DNA of 64,000 nucleotides from Tenrec ecaudatus (GCF_050624435.1 NC_134539.1:141828025-141892024); one strand, 5' to 3'. Positions 1 through 11,767 are shown, numbered from the stretch's first letter. Notes: generated by a model from the letters alone, not told the origin. Made by a program: numbers and translations.

Positions 1-309
1 CTTTTGCTTCCTCGCACAAGAACGTTTCCCTTCTACTCACCTCGATCCCAGCCCTTGCCTTCCCCAACTTTAACATTCCCATGGGTGTACCCAGGCCATG
101 TCTCGATTCACCTTCCTGGGTGTTTGAATTTGCTGTATTTGTCCTCTAACCTAAACATGATTAACTGCAAAAAAATAGTCTTTTCAAGAAACCTTCATAA
201 CAAAATACCAGATTCCCTAAGAACAATAAAAGGGGATCAAGTTTTAACAGGCCAAAATACAAAAGAGGTCCGTCTGAATGTACCCAGATGGCACCAGATA
301 CCTCTGCCC

Positions 310-1242
310 TCAGCCCCCCTGGGTAGACGAGTTCCTGGCACACCCCACAGTGTTAGGCTGTCGATATGCAGTCATGTGGAAACAGCGCGGCTGTCTCTTG
401 TAGTCATCCTCTGAACTCTCAGCAGACCTTTCATCTGTAGCCACTTTCCAATTTGTGCGTTTGTTTGTCCTTTCCGGTACCTCATTGTTGGTGATAGGAA
501 TGTGAACTGTCTTCTCTCTCTTTTTCCTTTCGGTTTTTTTAGTGTCTCTTTCCAGACTGTCCTCAGAACTGCTGGATGCTGAGTCACCAGACTGAGAAAT
601 GTCACTTGCTGATTCTGTCAAGTCAGGTTTTTTGAGAGACTTTTTTCTGGATTTTTTCTTGCGCTTATGTGATTGTTCCCTTTTCCTGGTACCAGACACT
701 TGCGTTTCTTCTGAGATCTCGCTTGAGGAATCGGCTGTGACCTCTATGGCTTCCTTTTTGCTTTTCTTCTGTTTTTTGTGTGACCTTTTTTTCTGCTTTC
801 TCTTGTGCGATTTCTTTGACTTCTTGTGTTTGCGAGATTCATGAGTAGTTGATTTTACCGGTGGAGATGTTCGTTGTCCATTGGTAATATCTTGGTGATC
901 ACGGTCTGTTTCAAATTCTTCGGGGTATAACTCTTTATAACCACTGTGACCCCACCTGTCTGGCATGTTGGCTTCATAATCATATGACTTCCTGTTCCAG
1001 GACTTAGCCTTAAGAAAATCATCTTCTAGTGTCCCCGGAACTTCATGCCTTGTCCTCCAATAGTCTCTCTGACTTTCTTCATCAAAACCATCACTACGCA
1101 TCCGGCTCGAACTGCTAGGTAGCATTTTCCTTTTGGTTCCCCAGATTTTCCACATATCTGATTCCTCCTGAATCTTATTGTGAGCATCTGTGTGCCGGAT
1201 GACATTTCTCAGGAGGACTTTCCCCAGTGGAACCCGGGACAT
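310..1242 (-). pseudogene. NKAPD1: NKAPD1 (C11orf57) processed retrocopy with an open 310-codon frame
   Basis: The translation starts MSRVPLGKVLLRNVIRHTD and runs through a Lys/Ser/His-rich middle to KRTNWKVATDERSAESSEDD, which I recognise as NKAPD1, a nuclear-type NKAP-domain protein of poorly known function. The whole frame is uninterrupted by introns, whereas the parent gene is multi-exonic, so this is a retrocopy. GC-rich 5'-leader-like sequence lies just upstream (1243-1280). Two differences from the parent as I remember it: about 12 residues are missing after SDMWKI, and the normal end after SSEDD (plus positions about 403-420) reads through a TAC codon at 400-402, adding about 30 residues. 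There are no frameshifts. The poly(A) side would lie beyond the left edge. It may be a young pseudogene or an expressed retrogene. Confidence 0.85.
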
Positions 1243-1344
1243 TCTGCAATCGTGCGCCGCAGCCTCGCGTGGCGGGGATTCCCAATATCCCTATCTTAAC
1301 CGTGTTTTAAAAATTAGTACCAGAAGCTAATCAATGACAAGATT

Positions 1345-1445
1345 AATGGAAGGTCTCTATGCTCCAGAGATTATAAATAAGGCTTTCTATGCTCCAGAGA
1401 TGATCACTAAGGCTCCAGAGATGATCAACAAGGCTTTCTACTAAT
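1345..1445. repeat. Short degenerate tandem repeat
   Basis: The phrases 'ctatgctccagagat' and 'aaggctttcta' recur two to three times in about 100 bases, in a 25-45 bp rhythm. No gene is seen in the surrounding 1300-1800. Confidence 0.6.
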
Positions 1446-1803
1446 TAACAAGGAGGGCTCTAAAGGGAGCCAAAGGCAGATTTTTAAAAAAAATTATCCA
1501 GGAATGAGTTTTAGGCTTGCATTAAATCCTAACTCCAATTTAAGAGCAATTAGTTCTTACATCATGGCTCTGCATGATACACGCCTTCAGGAATGGGGCA
1601 CAGAAGACAAAAGTGCTACAGCAAAGAGTGGTAAAGAACTTAGATGGTGCCTACTGTCAGGTAAAATAATGTCTTTGGTCTTGAAGCATCAAGCAAGCAA
1701 CCATCCAAGAGAAATGTCTACATGGAAGAAGCACACCAATATCAGTAACCCAAGGATTCTAAATCGTATAATCTGAAGCCAAAGGAGGGAATAGTATCAG
1801 AGC

Positions 1804-2058
1804 ATAAATTATGAGATTCTGGTTTGCAAAAGGCTATGGGTGACAGTGGAAGCCCAAGATACAATTGTGAGATTTACACAAGAAATACACCTGTGGTGAT
1901 TTCTCTCTATCCATAATGGAGGGATGGGAATAAACTGCTTACCAAACAGAGTGTATTGGAGAGATGACTGTAGGAGATCAAAATGATAAACCTGGCTTGA
2001 GTGATGCAAACCTTGTCACTTAATCCTAACTCTGATCAGTGTTGGGCCTGATCTGGTT
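1804..2058. repeat. Unclassified repeat V (copy 1)
   Basis: Closely matches 52545-52765 ('gtggaagcccaagata', 'ttatccataatggagggatggg', 'gagagatgactat'). It is probably the 3' non-coding part of an L1-like element; the family is not identified. Confidence 0.55.
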
Positions 2059-2059
2059 T

Positions 2060-3345
2060 TCAACCCTTAATATTTGCTGCTCATTTTCCCCCTCCCTCCC
2101 CACTCCCCCTTACCTCATGAACCCTTCATCATTCTTAAATTATTATTATTTTGTCATGTGTTACACTGTCCGACATCTCTCCCCACCTTCTTCTCTGCTG
2201 TCCATCCCCCAGGGAGGAGGCTATTCCAAGATTCTTGTAATTGGTTCCCCCTTTATACACCACATTCTCTCCACCCTCCAGGCATCGCCACTCTCACCAC
2301 TGGTCCTGAAGGAGACATCTGTCCTGGATTCCCTGTGTTTCAAGGTGCTATCTGTAACTATGTACATCCTCTGGTCTAGTCAAATTTGCAAGGTAGAATT
2401 GGGATCATGATAGTGGTGGGGAGAAAGCATTTAAGAACTAGAGGAAAGTCATATGTTTCATCGTTGCTACCTTGTACCCTGACTGGCTCATCTCCTCCCC
2501 ACAACCCTTCAGTAAATGGTGTCCGGTTGACTGCCAATGGGCTTTGAGTCTCCACTCTGCACTCACCCACATTTTCAATGATATGTTTTTTTGTTCCTTT
2601 ATGCTTGATTCCTAATCCCTTTGACAGCTCGTGGTAACACAGGATGGTATGTTTCTTCTATGTGGGCTTTGTTGCTTCTGAACTAGATGGCCACTTGTTT
2701 ATTTTCAAGCCTTTAAGACCCCAGATGCCATACCTTTTGATAGCCAGGAACCATCAGCTTTCTTCACCACATTTGCTTATGCACACATTTTTCTTCAGCA
2801 ATCATGTCAGGAAGGTGTGCATCCTGGAATGCCAATTTACTAGAACAACGTGTTCTTGCATTGACTAAGTGCTTGAGTGGAGGCCCAATGTCCATCTGCT
2901 GCCTTAGTACTAAACCTATAAATATATGCACATAGATCTCTTTCCCCACACTCATATAAATATATTTACATATGTATATTCCAGTCTTTAGACCTCTATA
3001 AATACCCTTGGTCACCTAGTTCTTTCCTCTATTTCCTTTTACTTTCCTCTTGTCCCACTATCATGCTCAGCCTTCATTTGAGTTTCAGTGATTTCTCTTG
3101 GTTACCTTGCCCTTGGCTGAATCCCTACCAGGCCACTCACACCCTCCTTGCTACTGATTTTGGATCATTTATTGCTCCCCTGTCCCTGGGTTGGTCAGCA
3201 CCACCTCCTTGCCCCCTCCTCCCCCTCTCCCCTGTCCCCCTGGAACCATTGGTCCCATTGTTTTCTCCTCCAGACTATTCATCCAGTCTATCTTATCTAG
3301 ATAGATCTGTAGAGATAATAATATGCACCAAAAATCAAGTCATAG
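2060..3345 (-). repeat. T-family retrotransposon, long antisense copy
   Basis: Reverse complement of the family seen in sense at 38914-41047 and 57868-59345. It contains the 'cttcaagcctttaagaccccag' block and ends near 'ctatcttatctagatagatct'. The poly(T) start has been lost. 3345-3597 holds no recognisable gene. Confidence 0.8.
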
Positions 3346-3597
3346 CAAGATAGGCGATGAGTGAGAACACAGCTCAGTCCTGCTTGGTGGTCCACATAGA
3401 GGGAGAGAGAGTGTTATGGATGATTTCATTTGAAATTTTCTCCTCGTTAAAATCCAAAGAAGAAGAGTGTAAAGAAATGATAAGATTCTCAGACTCTTTC
3501 TCTAGCATCTGCTGCACTATTGGTGAAACTATAACATATTGGAACATTAACAGAATAAACATATTTTTAAGTGTACTCTGTTTCTCATGGTCTTGTT

Positions 3598-4565
3598 AAA
3601 ATTTTCTTCAACTTCAACATGAACTTGCATATGAGCAATTGATGGTCTGTTCCACGATTATCTCCTGACCTTCTTTTGATTAATGATGTTGTCTCTTCCC
3701 ACAGATATAGTGAATTTTATTCCTGTGTGTTCCATCTAGTGAGGTCCATATGTACAATCACAGTTTCAATTGATGAAAAAAGGTATTGGCAATAAATAAG
3801 TCATTGGTTTTACAAAGCTTTATCATAGACGCTCCAGTTTTGTTTCTCTCACCAAGGCTATTTTCCAACCAGTGCTCCTTCTTTGTTTCTAACTTCTTCA
3901 TTTCAATCACCACTAATTATCAATGCATCTTAGTCTGATCAATTTCAGACTAAAGAATTTGGTAGATTTCTTCAACAACAACTTCTTTTATTTTACTGGC
4001 TAGTATGTAAATTTGAATAATAGTTGTATTAACTTATCTTCCTTTTGGTGTATAGATATTATCCTATCATGTGCATCATTATTTCTTCAAGATGCATCTT
4101 CAAATATAGTTTTTGACAAATACTGCAACATCATTCCTCTTGAACTCGTCATTACCAGCATAATAAACCATATGATTTGACTGCCTGATTAAATATGGCC
4201 AACATTAGTTCATTTTAGTTCAGTAATATCTAGCATGTTAATCTTTATGTACGCTATTTCATTTTTGACAACTTCCAACTTACTTAGATTCATACTTCAT
4301 GCATTTTGTGTCTAGATTATTGATGGATGTTAGCCACTATTTCATCTCCTTTTAGCAAATGAAGGCCTTGAGAGCTCCATTCATTTCATTGAAGGTCTAC
4401 TCTACTTTGAGGAGGCAGCTCTTCTCTAGATAAGTTTTAAGTATCTTCCAACCTGAGGGACTCATCATCCATCACTCTGTAAGACAGAGTTCTGCTGCTA
4501 TTCATAAGGGTTTCAGTTGTCAATTTTTCAGAAGTGGATGTCTTCTTCCAGTTTCCTAGTCTGGT
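3598..4565 (-). mobile_element. RTE LINE fragment, 5' region and endonuclease part
   Basis: Antisense to the afrotherian RTE: it runs from endonuclease-domain sequence at the left to the 5' leader ('tttcagaagtggatgtcttctt' reversed) at the right. The frame is broken throughout. Confidence 0.7.
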
Positions 4566-4576
4566 CTTTTTTTAAA

Positions 4577-4640
4577 ATCATTCTCTTGGAGGCTCTTACA
4601 GCTCTTATAACATTCCATACATCAATTGTATCAAGCCCTA
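4577..4640 (-). repeat. T-family 3' tip
   Basis: Only the last 60 bases of a T element ('ggaggctcttacagctcttat...catacatcaattgtatcaag') are present, a strongly 5'-truncated copy between two RTE pieces. Confidence 0.6.
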
Positions 4641-5058
4641 GTCTCTTCTTAATCTATGTCTGAGCCCACAGTTGCAGCCACTGTGGGATCCATCTCTTGA
4701 GAGCCTTCCTTTCCTCCGTTGCCCCTCTACTTTACCAAAGATGAGATCCTCCTTCAGGAATTGGTCTCTCCTGACAACACATCCTAAGTATATAAAAAAA
4801 AGTCTTGCCATCCTTGCCTCTAAGTAGCACTCTGGCCTTACTTCTTCCAACAAAGATCAGTGTGTCTTTACCCCCCGCCCCCCCCCCCGCCCCCACTCCC
4901 GAGTTTGTCCTTTTAGTAGCCCATAGTTTTTTCAATATTCTTCTCCAGGACCACATATCAAATGCATCAATTCTTCTTTGGTCTTCCTTATTCAATGTCA
5001 ACTTTTACTTGCTTATATGGCAAATAACACCAAGGCTTGGATCAGGCACACCTTAGTC
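4641..5058 (-). mobile_element. RTE LINE 3' fragment
   Basis: The minus-strand translation contains the RTE C-terminal signatures 'RRIDAFDMWSWRRIL' and 'FYILRMCCQERPIPEG', out of frame in places. It is interrupted by a C-rich tract at 4871-4900. Confidence 0.8.
4871..4900 (-). repeat. Poly-C tract, G-quadruplex-capable on the minus strand
   Basis: Thirty bases, nearly all C on the + strand with short G, A and T interruptions, give at least four runs of three or more G on the minus strand. Confidence 0.7.
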
Positions 5059-5063
5059 CTTAC

Positions 5064-5232
5064 AGTAGTGCTTCTCAACCTGTGGGTCGTGACCCCTTTG
5101 GGGTTCAAGTGACTCTTTCACAGGAGTTGCCTAAGGCCATCAGAAAGCACATATTTCCAATGGTTGGGGGTCACCACAACATGAGGAACTGTATTAAAGG
5201 GTCGCCACATTAGGAATGTCGAGAACCACTGT
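5064..5232 (+). mobile_element. SPIN-like hAT MITE
   Basis: About 170 bp with inverted ends (tgcttctcaacctgtgggtcg ... gtcgagaaccactg) and the internal 'cacatatttccaatgg' core typical of non-autonomous SPIN elements. No coding capacity. Confidence 0.75.
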
Positions 5233-5269
5233 CTTAAAGTAACATCTTTGCTTTACAATACTCTAAAGC

Positions 5270-5640
5270 AGGGGTGCCAAACTGGCGGCCAGCGGGCTGC
5301 ATGCGGCCCCCAAGGTAATTTTTTGTGGTCAATTATGCTCTGAAATAAATTGAAAATAGAAAAAAATGTTATGAAGAAAATAGTGCTTAGGGGATATTGA
5401 GGCAATACCGTGCACACAGTTCCCTCCTTAACCCTTTCACTACTGAAGATTAGTCTGCATGTGGTCCGGTGCCTTTCCTGGGGAGCTATGGACGTGTATA
5501 AACGTGCTGACTCAGTTCCAGCAACGTTTGCCACTCTCAGTGTCCCATAATGTAAACAGATCCCAACAGTGAAAAGGTTAGAAAGAGCACTCTGAGTTGT
5601 GCTGTGAGGAATCATACCTAGCGGCAGTGCTAGTTAACAT
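5270..5640. mobile_element. Other hAT-like DNA transposon fragment
   Basis: It opens with 'caggggtgccaaactggcgg' and the GC-rich 'gcgggctgcatgcggcccc', a typical hAT terminus. The right end is not certain. 5641-5850 holds no recognisable feature. Confidence 0.5.
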
Positions 5641-5849
5641 TTTTAGAGGGAAGCCAATACGATTGTGTATCACGTTTGTCAGCTGTCCAACATTTTGTGT
5701 TTTTTATTAGTTACTTTGTTATATTTTCTGGTAACAATATAAAAAATAAGTGAAAACTAATAAGAGGAAAGTGCTGGCAAGTTTCAGGTAAAAAAGAATA
5801 ATTTTAGTTTTATGAAAACATTAAATAAAATAAATATTTAAGTAAATGC

Positions 5850-6480
5850 ATTTTTAACAATGAGTGTAAAAGCATTCCTCTTGATTGTGTTATTTCTGGC
5901 ATAGTAATGATATGATTTCCTGCTTCAAATGGCTAGTACCAGTCCATTTCAGCTCATTAACACCTAGGGTATCAATCTTTGTGTTTCATTTCCTTTGGGC
6001 CACTTCCAGATTTCCTAGATTCATACTTTACACATTCCAAGTTCCAATCCTCACCAAATTTTGCCGTTGTTTCTTCTTACCTTGAGTTGTGCCCATCAGC
6101 AAATGCAGATCCCAAAGGCTCCTCTCCCACAGGCTTTACCCAACTCACATCACCTTAGCTTACTGTCCTCTACGGAAGCACTTCGAGTGCCCTCAACCTG
6201 AGGGGCCGTCCTCCAGCACTATCTCTGACAGCGTTCTTCCATTCACTGGACCTTCAGTGTCTGACAATGTTCCGAAGGTTTTCATGTGTAAGGTTTTCAG
6301 CGACTCCTTCCTCTAAGTGGGGAGCTGAGTCTTTTTTCATGGTCTGTTCTCAGTCTGGAAGCTCCAGTGAAACCTGTTCACTTTGGATGGCCCTGCTAGT
6401 ATTTGAAATGACAGTGACCTAACTTCCTGCAACACTCAAGCCACCACAGTACGACAAACTGACATACAAATGCATTAGCC
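5850..6480 (-). mobile_element. RTE LINE 5' region
   Basis: Antisense to the RTE 5' leader; it ends with 'agtacgacaaactgacatac', the RTE start, which also appears in sense at 56412. Non-coding. Confidence 0.7.
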
Positions 6481-6749
6481 AAAAGCAAAGTCTAGGTAGA
6501 GCCAATAGATCTACATTAAAAGTAACCAACTTAATTTTTTGAAATAGCTCATTTTTACAATATAGGGCAAAGTGTATATTGTTTTTTAGAATAGGTATTT
6601 GTAGCGTTCTGCGTGATTTTTGACCAAAGAATCTGGTGAGAAGAGCCTACGCATATATGACTGGGCCCAGAGTTGATGCTTGTGTCAGGTTGGGTTGTCT
6701 AGAGGAACAAAGCCAGCGACACTTAGATATGTATAAGAAAGACCTTTAT

Positions 6750-7333
6750 GACCTTGGGCCTCTACTCAAGCACTCCCTCAATGCATGAATACTTTCGTTT
6801 ATTAAATTAGTACTCTATGATGCTCACTCTCCCAACACAACTGCTGAAGTCAAAGTGGGTGAACAAGTAAATGTGGTGAAGAAAGCTGATGGTGCCCGGC
6901 TATCAAAAGAGATAGTGACTGGGGTCTTAAAGGCTTGAAGATAAACAAGCGGCCATCTAGCTCAGAAGCAACAAAGCCCACATGGAAGAACACACCAGCC
7001 TGAGTGAGCAAGTGATCCCAAAGGGATCAGTTAGCAGGCATCAAAGAACAAAAAATCATCATATCATTGGCTGCACACCTCCATGATAGGATCACTGAAG
7101 ACAAATGGGTGCATAAGCAAATGTGGCAAAAAAAGCTGATGGTGCCCGGCTATCAAAAGAGAGAGTGTCTGGGGTCTTAAAGGCTTGAAGATAAACAAGC
7201 GGCCATCTAGCTCAGAAGCAAAAAAGCCCACATGGAAGAAGCACACCAGCCAGTGCGATCACGAGGTGTCAAAGGGACCAGGTATTAGGCATGGCATCAT
7301 GCAAAAAAAAAAAAAAAAAAGAATGTGTGTGTG

Positions 7334-7380
<47 letters not shown>

Positions 7381-8052
7381 ATATTTATATATATATACCA
7401 CATTGAATGAAGGGGGAAGTGCAGAGTGGAGACCCAAGGCCCAAGAGTCGGCCACTAGAGATCCCCTCATAGAGGGGCTTAGGAGAGGAGATGGGTCAGT
7501 CAGGGTGCAAGGTAGTACCGACGAAGAGCACAGCTTTCCCCCAGATCCTGGATGCTTCCTCCCCCCAACTACCATGATCCGAATTCTACCTTGCAGGCCT
7601 GGATAGGGCAGAGGTTGTACACTGGTACATATGAGGGCTGGAGGCACAGGGAATCCAGGGTGGACGATACCTTCAGGACCAAGGGTGTGAGGGGCGATGC
7701 TGGGAGAGTGTAGGGTGAGTGGGTTGGAAAGGGGGAACTGATTACAGGGATCCACTTGTTATCTCCTCCCTGGGAGAGGGACGACAGAGAAGGGGGGGGG
7801 GGAGACTCCGGATAGAGCAAGATATGACAAAATAATGATGTATAAATTACAAAGGGCACATGAGGGAGTGGGGAGCGGGGAGGGAGAGGAAAAAAAAAAG
7901 AGGACCTGATGCAAAGGGCTTAAGTGGAGAGCAAATGCTTTGAGAATGATTGGGGCGGGGAATGTACAGATGTGCTTTATACAATTGATGTATGTATATG
8001 TATGGATTGTGATAAGAGTTGTATGAGCCCCTAATAAAACGTTTAAAAAAAA
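6750..8052 (+). mobile_element. T-family insertion with a 15-bp target duplication
   Basis: Flanked by identical aagaaagacctttat at 6735-6749 and 8053-8067. It ends 'cctaataaaacgtttaaaaaaaaaa'. The unit 'gaagaaagctgatggtgcc...catggaagaa' occurs twice (about 6875-6990 and 7120-7235). This is the signature of target-primed retrotransposition. Confidence 0.9.
7303..7397. repeat. A-run and (TG/TA)n microsatellite
   Basis: About 18 A residues are followed by alternating TG and TA dinucleotides, inside the T-family copy. Confidence 0.95.
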
Positions 8053-9311
8053 AAGAAAGACCTTTATATCGACAAGTAATTTCATATCAGAGCATCCCAA
8101 CCCAACTCAAGTCCTGAGTCTGATGCTAGCCATGGACAAAGACGAATGACACAGAAAGGTGAAGCTGGATGCAGGGAGATCACAGGCCTATGAGTGCAAA
8201 GTTGTGTGGATTCTAAGATTGGATCAGGGCAGGGAACATGGCAGGGTGCTGGCAGCTCAGAGGTTGGCTCCCAGGGACAGTGGCCCGCATGGGGTACCCC
8301 TGGAGGCAGACAGAGAGTCCCAGCAAGCAGGCAGGTGAAGCACTAGAGAGAGAAGAGAAGTTCTCACTCTCTTGCTTATAAAAGAGGCCACACCCCAAGA
8401 AGGCATCATTAGGCTTTGAGCTGATAGATTGGTTGGATTCTACCCTATACTTTCACACAGAATAAAATTGATCTAAAATCTAACTGATTGATTAATAGTT
8501 TGATAACATCGCAGACAGGCTGACTTATCTATACTAACATGATCTAATAATGCTTAAAGTCATAAAACTTTCTGCTTGCCAAAAAGTGGTCTTATAATTG
8601 CAACCTCGTAAACTCTTTCTACGACTCTGTGTAATACATGAGTCAAGAGGAACTTGAAGAGCTGCTGTTGGAATTGGAATCATGGCGCCATTAAATTAGC
8701 CAGAAGACAGTCCAGTTGAATGTCTCAGAATAAATATTCTGAAGATTGCCTCTGCTCTGTGAAAATTACTAAGAACTGAATTTCAAAAATACAATCAAGG
8801 AAACATATATGAGAAGAAACCAATGGGATCTGAAGAACGGCTGTCGATATATTTTAAACATTTCCAATAATTAATAGGAAATCAATGTTTATGTTTCAAT
8901 GTGGTATACTGTTGTTGAATCTAAAATAATTCAAAGCGCAATGGTTCCTTTGACAGCAGTAATTATGTTCACAGAGCATAATTGTATCATGTACTGTTGC
9001 ATCCAAACACTAAAGCCAGGGCCTAGAAAAGTCAGCACCCAACAAGTATTTGATGGTTTAAAAAATGAAAACATTATGTTCTATTTCTTCTCTTCCACAG
9101 CAATGCATAAGAAACAAAAAAAGAAAACATTGAGTGAATAGAATAAATGTGTTTATCATATTAACATTATTTTCCTTTTTCTGCTATATGCATATATGAA
9201 CTGAAATGAAAATATCTAGTTAGAAATTGGTAAATTTTTAAATCCCTTTACCATACTTCACAGTTTGAGAATTTGAGCAATTGAAACTCTTTACTAAATT
9301 GTGTCTTTTAG

Positions 9312-9365
9312 ATGAGAGAAGAGTTAGACTGGATTCACTTCTAAAAGAAGTTAATGACCTTCTAG
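9312..9365 (+). CDS. EFCAB13: Module 1 exon a (54 nt)
   Basis: Acceptor tttag, donor gtgagt. Encodes DERRVRLDSLLKEVNDLL, with the first residue completed by a G from the preceding exon. It lacks the usual Gly of the 'xxGKV' signature (Arg-Arg instead), so this EF-hand loop is the most eroded of the five a exons. It is the first exon of the gene visible in the window; the expected d exon before it was not found between 1300 and 9300, so that intron would exceed 9.3 kb or the exon has diverged. Confidence 0.8.
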
Positions 9366-9559
9366 GTGAGTGAGACAAAATGATAAGGAAGCAGATTTAA
9401 AATGGCCTCTTAATGCCTAACCAAAAAGAAAAGTTTTTAAAAGTATTTCCTGTTGCTTTGTCCATGAGGTATTAATCCTCCCAGTATATTTTTCAATTGC
9501 TAATGTATACAGGATTGAAGATACATGCTTTGTAAACTAAATGCTATGCCTTGTATAAT

Positions 9560-9742
9560 TGCTACCTACAAAGGGTTAGTAATTTGAACCGACCAGTCAC
9601 TCTGCTGGAGAAAGATGTGGCAGTCTGTTTCTGTAAAGGTTGCAGCTTTGGGACCCCCCACCCCCACCCCATGGCAGTTCTACTATGTCCGGCTGGGCTA
9701 CGATCAGTCAGAATCGACTCGATGGCAATGACTATAATGTAA
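9560..9742 (+). mobile_element. AfroSINE
   Basis: Contains 'gagaaagatgtggcagtctg' and ends 'cagtcagaatcgactcgatgg', the afrotherian SINE body, inside the intron between module 1 exons a and b. Confidence 0.85.
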
Positions 9743-10219
9743 TGCCTCAACAAGCTCTAGAGTCTCTGGGGTCTAATTTCTTCTCCTGGAAGTGCAAGGT
9801 GAATTACACTTGCAGGTCAGGTGAGAACAGTGGGAAAGCACACAATGCAAGCAATCTAATAGAGCAAATAGGAGGGGCTCCAAAACGATCAAGGACATTT
9901 TCCATTTTCTTTCATTCCATTTTCCATGAACTTTTTGATAGGATATGCTCAAAGAATTGATACCACCTAATTTTGTGGATTGTTACAGAGCCCCCAATTT
10001 TCTGTATACTGTATTCCCAACACTGAAAATCTTCCTTTTACAAATTCATTCTATTTCTGAACCCTCCTCCCAATTCTGTGTAATTAGGCAATACTCAATG
10101 CTTCTGTTTCTCTTTATCCTGTATTTTCAGCTTCTAAGAATGATGCTTCACAGATGTTTTTATTTTATTTTATTTTAAGTTTGAAATGTTTACTTTTATC
10201 ATTATTTTCTTCTTTTAAG

Positions 10220-10324
10220 GATGTGAAGTTAAATATGGTGACCTGAAAGATCTTTTGGAAAAAATGGGGCTAGTACATCAACTGATGGAAAGTTCTGTGT
10301 TGATGAAAAGTTTGCCAATTGATG
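10220..10324 (+). CDS. EFCAB13: Module 1 exon b (105 nt)
   Basis: Acceptor tcttttaag, donor gtgagc. The peptide opens with CEVKYGDLKDLLEKMG and ends MKSLPID. It keeps an Asp where an EF-hand loop has its position-12 acidic ligand (V-K-Y-G-D), followed by an amphipathic helix. It starts with two bases completing a Gly codon and ends with one base, as all long exons here do. Confidence 0.88.
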
Positions 10325-10552
10325 GTGAGCATTTAATTTACCAATGGGGCATTCATCCATCCAACAAGAGTTAACCGGTTACCAGTAGGATAACCATTAG
10401 GCTAGGGGCTCTGAGTCACAAAGTTCAAATCTTAATATTCAGTGTGAAGACAGAGAGCACATACAAAGAACACACCACATATTGTGATAAATGTTATAAT
10501 ATTAATAGAAATGTATGGCTATGAAAGGATAGATTGACCGACTATGTCTAGA

Positions 10553-10748
10553 GCAGTGATTCTCAACTTTCCTAATGCCGCGACCCTTTCATACAGTTCC
10601 TCATGTTGTGGTGACCACCCAATCATAAAATTATTTTCGTTGCTACTTCATCACTGTCATTTTGCTACTATTATGAATTGGGCAACCCCTGTGAAATGGT
10701 CGTTCGACCCCCAAAAGGTTAGCCACCCCCAGTTTGAGAACTGCTGGT
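10553..10748 (-). mobile_element. SPIN-like hAT MITE
   Basis: Ends are 'cagtgattctcaactttcct' and 'cagtttgagaactgctgg', an inverted pair with a 'cctcatgttgtggtgacc' core. About 195 bp. Confidence 0.8.
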
Positions 10749-10935
10749 CTACAGACTCTGAGACTTCACAGAATGGATATTATTTCAAATAAGCAAGAAG
10801 AGTTTTATAGTAGAAGATTTCAAAGAATAACAAGAAAAGTAAATTTGGACACCATGCATAATTTCTCCATAGTAATCCTCTCAGGCAAAGTAGAAATATC
10901 TCTGTGGGTTTTCAAGATGGTAACTCTTTTTTTTT

Positions 10936-11178
10936 AAAATCATTTTATTGGGGGCTTGTACAATTCTTACCACAGTCCATACATGCATCCATTGTGTCAA
11001 GCACATTTGTACATTTATTGCCACCATCATTCTCAAAACATTTGCCTTCTACTTGAGCCCTTAATATCAGCGACTCATTTTCCCCCTCCCTCTCCATACC
11101 CCCTCCCTCATGAACCATTCATAATTCATAAATTATTATTATTTTTCCATATGTTACACTGTCTGATGTCTCCCCCCA
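10936..11178 (-). repeat. T-family 3' fragment
   Basis: Starts 'aatcattttattgggggctt', the reverse complement of the AATAAA end, and covers about 240 bp of 3' sequence. Confidence 0.85.
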
Positions 11179-11185
11179 AGAGGGT

Positions 11186-11370
11186 AACTCTTTACAGGAG
11201 CAGAAAGCCTCTTCTATTGCCAGTGAAGTGGCTGGTGCTTTCAAATACTGACCTTGCACCAAAAAAAAAAAAAAAAAAGGCCCTAAAAAATGAAGCAATG
11301 ACCTTGCCAGTAGCAGCCCAACACTTAGCCTACTGTGAGTTGGAATCAACTTGATAGCAATGAGGTTTTT
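11186..11370 (-). mobile_element. AfroSINE, rearranged, with internal poly(A)
   Basis: SINE-like text is broken at 11260 by about 18 A residues and a short GC segment; 'tgaccttgc' appears on both sides. A sense-strand SINE end ('tgagttggaatcaacttgat') follows. Confidence 0.55.
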
Positions 11371-11449
11371 ATATGTATAATTTCCTGTTGATACAGTAAA
11401 GAGTACACAGTGGTATTCATAATATGTGAGGAATAAATTATTGATTTGA

Positions 11450-11615
11450 CTAAACCTATCATCTAAAAGTCAGCTATTTGAAACCCCAAGCTGCTTTGAG
11501 GGTAAAAACGAAGGCTTTCTACTCCAATAAAGAGTAGTCTCGGAAACTCACAGGGACGGTTCTACCTTGTCCTGTTGAGTCGATATGAATCAATTATTGA
11601 CTGGATGTGAGTGAG
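11450..11615 (+). mobile_element. AfroSINE, old copy
   Basis: Recognisable from 'cagctatttgaaacc' to 'gagtcgatatgaatcaattattgactgg'. Confidence 0.6.
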
Positions 11616-11767
11616 TGAGAATCAATCATTTAAATATAATTATGTATTAAATGCAGATAATAATAATAATACTTATCCACAAGGATGATTATAAGAATAA
11701 AAAGATGGATGTGAAAATACAAATATGTTTTATAATATTTAATATATAAAATAAGAATGTCATTTCC

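Larger units (their letters stand above)
6676..8470. repeat. LTR-like repeat split by a T-family insertion
   Basis: 6676-6749 and 8068-8470 together resemble the repeats at 17681-18180 and 18296-18868 ('tctagaggaacaaa', 'catcccaacccaactcaagtc', 'cagggagatcacaggcc'). The middle is the younger T insertion. Confidence 0.65.

Noticed and set aside
4-414. 136-codon frame at the left edge
   Set aside because: It runs opposite the 3' part of the NKAPD1 retrocopy and shows no protein features of its own.
7297-7755. 152-codon minus frame with His-Thr and Tyr-Ile repeats
   Set aside because: It is a reading of the TG/TA microsatellite and T-family DNA.
1300-9311. Search for a d exon preceding module 1 exon a
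   Set aside because: No CCTAAG acceptor followed by a matching helix and LPVD end was found, so the gene is not extended leftwards.
11255-11300. Second possible tRNA 3' end (gcacca plus A-run)
   Set aside because: Only ACCA precedes the A-run, with no T-arm sequence; a rearranged SINE explains it better.
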